Assembly: GCA_029258015.1 (NCBI GenBank)
Contig: JARHZT010000028.1
Coordinates: 1-9,287, forward strand
From: Malacoplasma sp.
Lineage (GTDB): Bacteria > Bacillota_I > Bacilli_A > Mycoplasmatales > Mycoplasmoidaceae
Reading direction: 5' to 3'
Length of the DNA stretch: 9,287 nucleotides
This document shows positions 1 through 7,146 of this stretch, piece by piece (within the stretch, counting starts at the first letter, position 1; each line of letters opens with the position of its first letter). Both the position numbers and the translations under genes were made by a program. The notes under the pieces were generated by a model. That model was given only the letters and a program-made list of their open reading frames with translations, was not told the origin of the DNA and did not search any database.

Positions 1-1
1 T

Positions 2-601
2 ATTGAAGCTGATGAAAACACTGTAGAAGAAATTGAAGCTGAAATAGCAGTTGAAGAAGAACAACCAGTGGAAGAAAATGAAGTTATTGAAGTAGCTTCA
101 GAATCTGGTGAACCAAGTGATGAAATAGCTATTGTAGAAGAACCTATTCATGAAGAAGCAGATGCTTCAAGTAACGATATAGATGAACTTAATAGCATAG
201 TAAGTGAATTTGATAATATTGATACTACAAAAGATGATTTAATAAGAGATGATATAGCTAAAGCTACAATCAATGCTCAACCGCAAGAAATTTCAAGTGA
301 TGAAATTTTTGATGAAAAAGAATATGGATTAGATGAAGCTTCTGAACTTGGTGAATCATCTGTTAATTTAGACAGTGTAGATGCAGTAGCGGTTGAAGGT
401 GAAGACGACAGAATTGTATTCAACAACAAACTTGATGACTCTGTTGATATGCCTGAATCATACTTTGATACTGAAAATGAAGAAAACATTTCATATGAAG
501 ATTACAATGAATTTGTAAATGACTACGAACTTAACATACATACATACATTGAAATCTATTTATGACTTCATTTGAAGAATATTGGTTTTAAACAACCATA
601 A
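2..601 (+). CDS. Acidic N-terminal part of a large cytoskeletal-type protein (5' partial, frame broken at an ACAT repeat)
   Basis: The reading frame is open from the left edge, so the true start lies outside. With TGA at 563-565 read as Trp it runs to TAA at 599-601. The segment is dominated by Glu, Asp, Ser, Val and Ile, with an imperfect repeat near the start (IEADENTVEE then IEAEIAVEEE). It has no Cys and no membrane segment, and looks like an intrinsically disordered acidic region. Such regions occur in mycoplasma cytadherence-accessory and cytoskeletal proteins (HMW1/HMW3/P65 type), but I see no signature that proves homology. From the ACAT tract at 534-549 onward this frame changes character and ends after about 20 unrelated residues. 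The sensible continuation lies in the next frame (519-1769). Removing one ACAT unit fuses the two with no stop. I read this as one gene in an off phase, or as a recent frameshift pseudogene. Confidence 0.75.
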
Positions 602-1769
602 CTTAAAATTAAATGATTTATTGTATATAGCTGTAAATAACTTAGATGCATTCTCAATAGGTCAAAGTGATTTTGTAAGACAAACTGCAAACAAAGCTGA
701 ATCACTATTTGATTTAATTCTTCAATTAGATATCAAATTAGAATTTAACAATTCATTATTCTACATTTACTTAGCACAATTTTTCTCAATCAATGGAAAC
801 AACATAGTTGTTAACCAACAATTCTTAGATACATTAGCTGTATGAGTTGATAAAGCGTCAAAAAGAAAATTCGTTGAACAAATTGAACAATTCATGAACT
901 ACAGTTCAATTTACAACAAGAAAATTATCTTTTCATACTTTGTTGAATTAGCGAACTTTATCAAAGGTTGTTTACCAACAATCAGACCAAATATATCATT
1001 AATCGATATTCATAGAATATTAAACAACCCTTCTAAAAAAGTTAGAAAAGAAAATGTATTTGGATTCTTAGTAGATAGAGTAAACAAAATCTTCAAAGAA
1101 AATGGTGTAGTTGTAGAAATGTATTTAGTTGATACACCTGACAATGTGTTTGGAGTACAAGAAAATACAGAACTTGATCCACATAGTGAAAGTTGAAAAA
1201 CACAACTTACAATCTTATACAAAAAACTTGTAGAAAATGTATTGAACTACATTCTATTAAAAGGTAATAAAGAAGCTGAAATATTCAATATGTATATTGA
1301 TATTAAAGATCTTAGAATGTACAAAAACCAAGATTCTGATAGAAACTTATTATCACCAGAAACTGTTGATGCATTATCACAATCAAGTTCAAATTATATG
1401 TATGCAACTATTGGTGACTCAATGCAAAGAAATAATGCAATTGTTCCATCTCAAATGAACTATGAAATGGATATAAGAAACCAATACTTATCAAACCTTG
1501 AATCTTCTAACGGTGAAAACAATGGATTGGTGTATGCTCATACTCAGGAAATGCACCAATATCCAGATAATGTTGTATTAGCAAATAATACAAGAAGCTT
1601 TGATGGATTAAGAAGTAAATATGCATCTAAATTCAATATGAGTGAATTTGAAAATGCTATGTCTAGAAGAATTGAAGAATATGAAAAGAAAATTAAAGAC
1701 AACATCGCAAGAATTGAAGCAGAGAGAAAGCAACTTAGACAAAAAATGGAAGATCTTAAAAATATCTAA
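519..1769 (+). CDS. C-terminal part of the same large protein, in the shifted frame; ends in a coiled coil
   Basis: This frame is open for 416 codons with TGA read as Trp at 573, 843 and 1194, and ends at TAA 1767-1769. Natural-looking protein begins just after the ACAT tract (LKSIYDFIWRILVLNNHN). The first 200 or so residues are rich in Leu, Phe, Ile and Asn and look alpha-helical and globular. A polar, Asn/Ser/Gln-rich linker follows. The last 45 residues (FENAMSRRIEEYEKK onward) form a charged heptad-like coiled coil. I do not recognise the family. An ATG at 519 directly follows a TAA in this frame and could start an independent product, but no Shine-Dalgarno sequence precedes it. The simpler reading is a fusion to the upstream acidic segment when the repeat holds 3 or 6 units. 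A role in a cytoskeletal or adhesion scaffold is a guess from composition only. Confidence 0.75.
534..549 (+). repeat. (ACAT)4 tetranucleotide tract at the frame break
   Basis: Four perfect ACAT units lie exactly where the protein sense moves from the frame of the upstream acidic segment to the frame of the downstream segment. The shift needed is +1, which equals the loss of one 4-base unit or the gain of two. With three units the junction reads NIHTLKSIYDF and stays open to 1769. Tetranucleotide tracts inside coding regions are the classic basis of slipped-strand phase variation. Four units is short for a highly mutable tract, so the switching rate may be low. Confidence 0.8.
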
Positions 1770-1779
1770 TTAACATTCC

Positions 1780-1902
1780 ATGTTAACTAGAAAAGATTCC
1801 ATAACAAGTGATTATTTAAGAGAGAGACGTAAAAAAATAGATAAGCAACTAAGTGAGCTTGAAAGTCTTTGTAAAAGTCACAATTCTAGTATGAAAAAAT
1901 AG
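1780..1902 (+). CDS. Small basic coiled-coil ORF (40 aa), hypothetical
   Basis: An ATG 10 bases after the stop of the large gene opens a 40-codon frame ending in TAG at 1900-1902. The product is basic and helical, with a charged core (YLRERRKKIDKQLSELESL) that resembles in style the coiled-coil tail of the protein upstream. There is no clear Shine-Dalgarno sequence, so translation would depend on coupling to the upstream gene. The stop lies inside the left arm of the terminator, so the ORF fills the gap between the large gene and the hairpin. It could be a genuine small partner protein, a leftover C-terminal piece of the large gene, or chance. I do not recognise it. Confidence 0.45.
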   Translation: MLTRKDSITSDYLRERRKKIDKQLSELESLCKSHNSSMKK

Positions 1903-1922
1903 TAGCATTGCTACTATTTTTT
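1894..1922. terminator. Bidirectional intrinsic terminator between the small ORF and rlmH
   Basis: A perfect 12-bp stem (AAAAAATAGTAG at 1894-1905 pairing with CTACTATTTTTT at 1911-1922) closes on a five-base centre, CATTG. The A-run on one arm and T-run on the other give a U-tract on either strand. It can therefore end the upstream + genes and the convergent rlmH, whose stop codon is at 1926-1928. Confidence 0.85.
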
Positions 1923-1925
1923 ATT

Positions 1926-2399
1926 TTATTTATGGTATTTTTTATTTTGTTCTATGCAACATATTCTATATAATTGCTCACAAAACATCAGTCTAAATAT
2001 TTGATGATTGAATGTAAGTTTTGAAAATGATATTTTATTTTTGACAGCATTTTTTAAAAGATCACTAAACCCATGTGAGCTACCAATAAAGAAATTTATT
2101 TGATTTACTAAATAATTTTTTTTAAATATGAATTCATGAAATTCTTCTGTTGTATAGGAATTACTTTTAACATCTAGTAAAATGTTTAAATTTTGGTTTA
2201 AATATTTTACTATTTTTTCATATTCTTTATCTAATGCTATTTTTATTTGACTTTTATCATCTTCATTATTAATTTTTTCTTCATTTAATTCTATTATTTC
2301 AAAGTCATAGTAAAAATTGATTCTTTTAACAAAGTCGTTTATTATATTTTTAAGATTTTGATCTTTTATTTTTCCAAAACAAATTAATTTTATTTTCAT
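1926..2399 (-). CDS. rlmH: 23S rRNA (pseudouridine-1915-N3)-methyltransferase RlmH
   Basis: The 157-residue product has the normal length for RlmH (about 155-160), a small dimeric SPOUT methyltransferase. It uses S-adenosylmethionine to methylate N3 of pseudouridine 1915 in helix 69 of 23S rRNA on assembled 70S ribosomes. The diagnostic C-terminal elements are all present: LLDVKSNSYTTEEF (about 74-87), the SAM-binding knot segment FFIGSSHGF (about 103-111), LTFNHQIFRLMFCEQLYR (about 128-145) and the closing YHK (155-157). The protein is Lys/Asn/Ile-rich, as expected of an AT-rich genome, and contains no Trp. The ATG at 2399 gives the standard N-terminus (MKIKLICFGK). No Shine-Dalgarno sequence is visible. 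A weak TATAAA (2406-2411, minus strand) sits only six bases upstream, so the transcript may be leaderless. The gene stands alone, divergent from the large surface gene and ending at a shared bidirectional terminator. Confidence 0.95.
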   Translation of the reverse strand: MKIKLICFGKIKDQNLKNIINDFVKRINFYYDFEIIELNEEKINNEDDKSQIKIALDKEYEKIVKYLNQNLNILLDVKSNSYTTEEFHEFIFKKNYLVNQINFFIGSSHGFSDLLKNAVKNKISFSKLTFNHQIFRLMFCEQLYRICCIEQNKKYHK

Positions 2400-2456
2400 A
2401 AATTATTTATATTAACACATAAATATTATTTTCTAGCATAAATAAGCTTTATGATA

Positions 2457-2485
2457 TTGAAAATTCATTTTTAATCAAGCATAAT
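2457..2485 (+). promoter_or_regulatory. Promoter of the first surface-protein gene
   Basis: TTGAAA (2457-2462) and CATAAT (2480-2485) are separated by exactly 17 bases, as for a vegetative sigma promoter. Only 13 bases lie between the -10 box and the ATG at 2499, so the transcript would have a leader of a few bases at most. The ten bases CATAATATTA (2480-2489) recur in the promoter of the second surface gene at 7132-7141. Confidence 0.65.
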
Positions 2486-2498
2486 ATTATTAAGTAAT

Positions 2499-5099
2499 AT
2501 GGGTAAAAAGATTATGGCAAAGATGAATAAAAAGAGAGTTTTTAATATTTTGTTTTGTTTAACAACATTTTCACTAGCTGCAACACCTGCAGTTTTTGTT
2601 AATAATGTTAATAGTATTTCTAAAAATGGAATTGATAATCATGCGATAAGTAATGAGGAATCGACAATAACTATATCAAAAGTAAACAGACCTTCTTGAG
2701 CTGGACAAAAATTTGTCGATGAAGTTACTAATGATGATATTAAATCCTTATTAGTTCCAAATAAAGAATATGGTGTTAACTTTTCTGTAAAGATTCTTCC
2801 TATAACTGAAAGCATGAGAGCACAAGGTTATGTTGAATTTGTTGTTAAACAAATTAAATTAAGTTATGACCAAGGTGTTCCAGGTGGTCCTGTTGAAGTA
2901 AAACCTTCTCAAAAAGCAGCTACTTCTACGCAAGCTGCAGAGTCTGTTTATATACTTCCTGCTGAAAATTTTAATAAATACGAGAATACAGTTATTGCTA
3001 AAACAGAAGTAGACAATGAAGAAATAGAAAATAAATATATTTGAACTACAGAAAAAGAAAAAGGTGGGAAAGGTTTTTTTAGAGAAAAGAAATATAGTTT
3101 CAATTGAAATTCTGATATTGAGATTGGAAATTTTTTAAAATTAACAGAAAAAGGTTCTCTTAGTAATGAAGATATAATGAATAATTTTGTCTCAAAATCT
3201 GATGCTGTTGATTTTATACCATCAACTACAAAAGGAAATTTTGATCAAAAAAACATTATATCAAGCAAGACAATTTCTGATTCAACACCTATATTAGACA
3301 AAATATCAGAGGAAGATGCAAAAAAATATGGTGTAGGAAAAGTATGAGTAACATTTTATGATAATAATCCTACTCCTCAACCTGCTCCACCTACTAGAAA
3401 TGGACAAACACCACAAAATCAAGATGAAAATAATTGAGTAGGTAACCAAATTCCCAATGAGTCTCAAACAACAAAAATTGTTAGAGGATTAAGAGGTACA
3501 GAAGGTAGCAAACATACAGTTAGTTTGAATATTGATAAAGGTTATACAGAACTTTTTGGTAAACAATTCAGTTTAAGTAAAATTAAAAAACAAAACCCTT
3601 CTTTTGATTTTGAAAGTACTCAAGATGCATTTACTATAAACGATTTAACTCCATCACAAGTTATGAATGCTTTAAATGGTGATTTATTATCACTTCTTGC
3701 AACAACTGAATATCTTGCAGATAGTGAAAAAACTCTTGTACCAGCTATTTACCCAACTTATATGGATAGAAATGCATTTGTAGATAAAGACAATAATAAG
3801 TTGGAATTGCCATTTAATGGAACGGGTTTAAGTCATCAAAAGAATATTGGATATGTAGATGATGAATATAAACCTATAATTAAAAATGGAACTCAATTAA
3901 CGACTGGAGAAATTTCTGTTAACAATAAAATAAAAGTTACTGGAATTACTGGTAGAGCTGATGATTCTACAGGAGATTTACACATAAAAGTAAAATATGA
4001 CTACTATGATGTGTATAAGAATGTTATAGTTTCTGACTATGAAGATTCATATCTTATTAAAAATCTTAAAATAAATAAAGATGCTGAAAAAAATTTATTT
4101 TTTAATTGAAAAACAAATGAGGATTTACCTTTTAACTCATCACAAGAATTTATTAATTCTTATGAAAACAATAAAAATGATCAAGATTATTTAAGAGAAC
4201 TAACTAATTCATTATTTTTTGGAACTAATGATACTTATGAAAAAGAAAGAAAAGTTGAAATTACTGAAAATGGTAATAAAAGCGTCCATGTTAAATTAAC
4301 TTTCCTAACATTTGGTGGTAATAAAGAAAAAGTGTTTGAAAAAGATTTCGAGTTTAAAAAAGGATCAACTTCTTCAACAGTTAGATTTAATAAACAAGAT
4401 GATGTAAAAAATAGAATACCTGGATATAGTTCATTAACTCCTGATTTATTAATCAACCAAATATCAGAAGGAAAAATTCCTATGGATGTGTTTATTACTT
4501 CAGGATACAATGCAAGAGCTAATGATCAAGTACTTATAACTTCTAATAGTTCAAATGATGGAATTATAATTCAAGTAAACAAAGGTGATGATATTTTTTG
4601 AAATTCATATAATGGATTAGAAAAAGGTAATAACCAAAATCATATATATGACTTTAGTTTTACACCAACTCAATCAGATTCAAATTTTAAAACATTAATG
4701 AATATTCCAATTGAGAAAATAACTAAACAAGATGTTATAGATTTATATCTTAAAAATTTAGATCTATTTAAATTTGGTGGAAAACAATTTGAATTAAAAC
4801 CAGAAAATATAGAAATTCAACCTGATATTGAAAAAGGTATCTTAACAGTTTCTGTTACAATTCCTCAATATAATGTAGGTGAAGAAGAAGTTAATAGAAC
4901 ATTTAAAACAACTATTTTAGGTTTCAATAATGAAAAAATAGTTAATGCAGATTCATACAAAAAACCATTGGATTTAACTGTTCCATTAACTGCATCGCTT
5001 GGGGCTGTGACAGTTATAGCACTTGGTGCCGTGTTAGCATATATGATTATTAAAAGAATTAGACTTGCTAATGCTAGAAAACAAAAGAAAGATGAATAA
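2499..5099 (+). CDS. Large exported surface protein with C-terminal membrane anchor (866 aa)
   Basis: One continuous ORF with seven TGA-Trp codons (2697, 3042, 3105, 3345, 3435, 4107, 4599) and no TGG. The basic N-terminus leads into a hydrophobic stretch (FNILFCLTTFSLAATPAVFV, about 15-34), a signal peptide. The only Cys (residue 20) follows Ile-Leu-Phe, so it is not a usable lipobox. Residues about 830-851 are a transmembrane helix followed by a basic tail (KRIRLANARKQKKDE): N-outside, C-inside anchoring. The ectodomain is built of diverged modules. Several contain a beta-hairpin such as DSTGDLHIKVKYDYYDVYKN or DIEKGILTVSVTIPQYNVG followed by an I-x-GF-like strand. The pattern recalls the mycoplasma 'Lipoprotein_17' variable-surface family (inference). 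Two hairpins carry Gly/Pro loops (about 123-138 and 289-312). Starts at 2514 or 2523 are also possible, since no Shine-Dalgarno sequence decides. Likely role: surface exposure, adhesion or antigenicity; no enzyme motif is seen. Confidence 0.85.
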
Positions 5100-5102
5100 T
5101 AT

Positions 5103-5131
5103 AAAAAAGACACTACAAGGTGTCTTTTTTT
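5103..5131. terminator. Bidirectional intrinsic terminator between the surface gene and hemW
   Basis: AAAAAAGACAC (5103-5113) pairs with GTGTCTTTTTT (5120-5130) around the loop TACAAG, and the T-run continues to 5131. A/T runs flank the stem on both sides, so it can stop transcription of the + surface gene (stop codon 5097-5099) and of the - strand miaA-hemW operon (stop codon 5135-5137). Confidence 0.88.
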
Positions 5132-5134
5132 GTT

Positions 5135-6187
5135 TTATATAATGTCTAGCAATATATTGTGAAGTAAATCAATGTTTTTAGCTTTTAGATAGTTATTTTC
5201 TATTTGTATTAAATCATAATTTAATTTGTTTTTGATGTACTCAAAAGCCTCTTTGTTTCTTTCATTACCTAGATTTATACCAACTACTTGTCTTAAACCC
5301 ATAATAAAGATATTTTCATAGATATCTTTTTTAGTCCAATTTTGATTTACTTTTTTTCAATCATTGATATTTCCTTCGTTATAGTAATAAATATTATTTT
5401 CAAATCCATAACCAGATACCCCAATAGATTTTCAATCTTTCAAATCCCAATATGCTTTATTATGGTTTGATTCATATTCTTTTGAAATAGATCAATTTGA
5501 TATCTCATATCTATTGAAATTCAGTTTTTCAAACTCTTTTTTTATAATTTCCAATTGGTCTTCTTCTATATCTTTATTTATCTTGTATTTAGATTTGTTT
5601 AATATGGAACCTTCTTTTATTTCTAATGAATAAAAAGATATGTGCTTAATATCATTGTTCTTTATGAAATCAAATGACTCATATAAATCATCTTTTTTTA
5701 GTAGTGGTAAATTATAAATTAAATCAATAGAGATATTATTTATTTCATTTTCTTTTAAATATTTTAATGCATTGTAAACATCAATATTTCTGTGCCCTCT
5801 TTTTAAAATTTTAAGAATACCTTCATTAAATGTTTGAACACCTAACGAAACTCTATTAACTTTATTTTTTTTTAATATTTTAGCTTGTGATGAATTTAAA
5901 AATTCTGGATTACATTCAATAGTAAATTCGTATTTATTTTCAAGTTTTAAAGATAAGATAGACAGCAATTTATCTAGCATTTCATCTGTTAAATAATTTG
6001 GTGTTCCACCACCTAAATATATAGTTTTATATTTATTGTTATCATCTTTCAATTCATCAATAATTTTTAAAATATATTTTTCTTTAATATTCTCATCTTT
6101 TGTCTTTGTTCTATAAAAATCACAATATGTACATATCTCTTTACAAAAAGGAATGTGAATGTATAAGTGTTCTATATTATTTTTCAT
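5135..6187 (-). CDS. hemW: Radical SAM protein HemW (coproporphyrinogen III oxidase-like heme chaperone)
   Basis: 350 residues, slightly short for the family. YIHIPFCKEICTYCDF (about 9-24) carries the CxxxCxxC radical-SAM [4Fe-4S] cluster motif (Cys15, Cys19, Cys22). YLGGGTPNYL (about 57-66) is the SAM-contacting glycine motif. The C-terminal half has the HemW signature: YEISN, then HNKAYW (242-247), the HNxxYW motif linked to heme binding, and GLRQVVGI near the end. In other bacteria HemW is a heme chaperone related to, but distinct from, oxygen-independent coproporphyrinogen oxidase HemN. Its role in heme-less mollicutes is unknown. Trp codons are TGA at 5492, 5432 and 5357 and TGG at 5447 and 5336. 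The ATG at 6187 lies inside the 3' end of miaA (11-base overlap), with AAAGG nine bases upstream, so the genes are co-transcribed. An A9 run on the coding strand (5865-5873) is a possible slippage site but is in frame here. Confidence 0.93.
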
Positions 6188-7064
6188 TTAAAAAAACCTT
6201 TACTTGTTTTAGTAATTCATTATATTGACTATAATCTTCAAATTCAAAATTTGGATTAAATTTATTTTTAATTCATGTTTCTTGTCTTTTAGCATAACGC
6301 CTTGTTTTTTGTTGGATTAAAGGAATATTTATAGGTAAATTATTTTTTATAGCAAAAGCAATATCGTAATACCCTATAGCTTTTAATGCAGTTAAAGACA
6401 ATATATCTTCATCCTTGTTTAAAAGATCTGACACTTCTTCTTTTCAACCCTGATCAAACATTTTTAATGCTCTTTCATTTATTTTGTTGTAAAGCTTGTC
6501 TCTATTTATTTTGACTCTAATCATAAACACTTCATAAATTTGTTCATTGTTTTGTTTATCTAAAATTGATTTTTTTTCATTGTTTGATTCAATTATTCTT
6601 AATGCTTGAATTAATCTTTTTCTATTGTTTAAAGGAATTTTTGTTGCCTCTTGTTTGTCCAATTGATTTAACTTTTTGTGTAACTCTTCGTTTGTTAAAT
6701 TATCATAGTTTAAATTCATATTTAAATCTTTTAGATTGTAGTTGTTTATTAAGCAATCAATGTACAAATTAGAACCACCTTCTAAGATGAAAGTTTTATT
6801 ATTGTTGTTTATTAAATTCTCAATTTTTTCTTTAAAAATTTTGATGTTTCATTCATCATAAATTGATATATCTCCTACAAAATGATGTTTGATAGAGTTT
6901 AAATTTTCTATGTTTGGTTTATTTACTCCTATAGAAATTTCTTTATAAACTTGATAAGCATCACATACTATTATTTCAATTCCTAAATCTTTAGCTATTT
7001 TATATGTTAAATCACTTTTTCCTGATGCTGTTGGACCAACCACAACTACTATTTTTTTTCTCAT
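6177..7064 (-). CDS. miaA: tRNA dimethylallyltransferase MiaA
   Basis: 295 residues, normal for MiaA, which transfers the dimethylallyl group of DMAPP to N6 of A37 in tRNAs reading UNN codons. Visible motifs in order: P-loop GPTASGKS (10-17), DAYQVYK (35-41, catalytic Asp35), IGVNKP, HHFVGD, GGSNLYI, an ATKIPLNNRKRLIQALR segment (tRNA-binding and catalytic core), and near the C-terminus TRRYAKRQETW (254-264), the conserved RQYAKRQ.TW signature. Trp codons at 6849, 6441 and 6273 are all TGA. The ATG at 7064 has a good Shine-Dalgarno sequence (AAAGGA, five bases upstream). The gene is first in a two-gene operon with hemW and ends at TAA 6177-6179, inside hemW. Because UGA is read as Trp here, the tRNA reading it is a plausible substrate (inference). 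Confidence 0.96.
6197..6201 (-). promoter_or_regulatory. Ribosome binding site of hemW inside miaA
   Basis: AAAGG on the minus strand, nine bases before the hemW ATG and within the last codons of miaA. It supports the start at 6187 and translational coupling of the two genes. Confidence 0.55.
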
Positions 7065-7069
7065 ATTAT

Positions 7070-7075
7070 TCCTTT
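7070..7075 (-). promoter_or_regulatory. Ribosome binding site of miaA
   Basis: AAAGGA on the minus strand, five bases before the ATG at 7064. It is the clearest Shine-Dalgarno sequence in the window and contrasts with its absence before rlmH and both surface genes. Confidence 0.7.
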
Positions 7076-7093
7076 TTTGAATTTAAACAAATA

Positions 7094-7121
7094 ATTATAC
7101 TTCAAAAGTTGCAATTTGCAT
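7094..7121 (-). promoter_or_regulatory. Promoter of the miaA-hemW operon
   Basis: A perfect TATAAT occurs on the minus strand at 7094-7099. ATGCAA (7116-7121) lies 16 bases upstream as a weak -35. Transcription would start near 7087, leaving a leader of about 20 bases that contains the Shine-Dalgarno sequence. The -35 region overlaps that of the divergent surface gene. Confidence 0.55.
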
Positions 7122-7137
7122 AAAAAAACTACATAAT
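7109..7137 (+). promoter_or_regulatory. Promoter of the second surface-protein gene
   Basis: TTGCAA (7109-7114) and CATAAT (7132-7137) are spaced by 17 bases, the same layout as the promoter at 2457-2485. Only nine bases separate the -10 box from the ATG at 7147, so the mRNA is probably leaderless. The spacer contains a run of seven A (7122-7128). Confidence 0.65.
7110..7120. repeat. Small inverted repeat TGCAA-T-TTGCA in the divergent promoter
   Basis: A perfect five-base inverted repeat around one central base overlaps the -35 region of both the miaA operon and the divergent surface gene. It could be an operator, but so short a palindrome may be chance in AT-rich DNA. Confidence 0.35.
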
Positions 7138-7146
7138 ATTAGTAGT

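Noticed and set aside
277..489. Minus-strand ORF opposite the acidic segment
   Set aside because: Its Ser-rich product is the antisense shadow of GAA/GAT-rich codons, with no start signal or family features.
587..593. TTTAAAC, a classic -1 slippery heptamer, near the frame break of the first gene
   Set aside because: A -1 shift here moves from the downstream frame into the upstream frame and hits TAA at once. The gene needs a +1 shift, so programmed -1 frameshifting cannot explain it.
2544..2558. Cys20 as a lipoprotein acylation site
   Set aside because: The preceding residues Ile-Leu-Phe do not fit a lipobox, and the protein has a C-terminal membrane anchor instead.
2499..5099. Apparent chain of short separate ORFs and stops
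   Set aside because: All internal stops are TGA in one frame with continuous protein sense. TGA is Trp in this organism, so it is one gene.
4235..5113. Minus-strand ORFs opposite the end of the first surface gene
   Set aside because: They are shadows of the real gene. The one ending at 5113 begins inside the terminator stem.
5865..5873. A9 run in hemW as a phase-variation tract
   Set aside because: The gene is in frame with all motifs intact, and runs of this length are common in AT-rich genomes.
6566..6772. Plus-strand Leu/Cys-rich ORF inside miaA
   Set aside because: It lies opposite a gene with complete MiaA motifs; hydrophobic antisense ORFs are common opposite Lys/Asn/Gln-rich codons.
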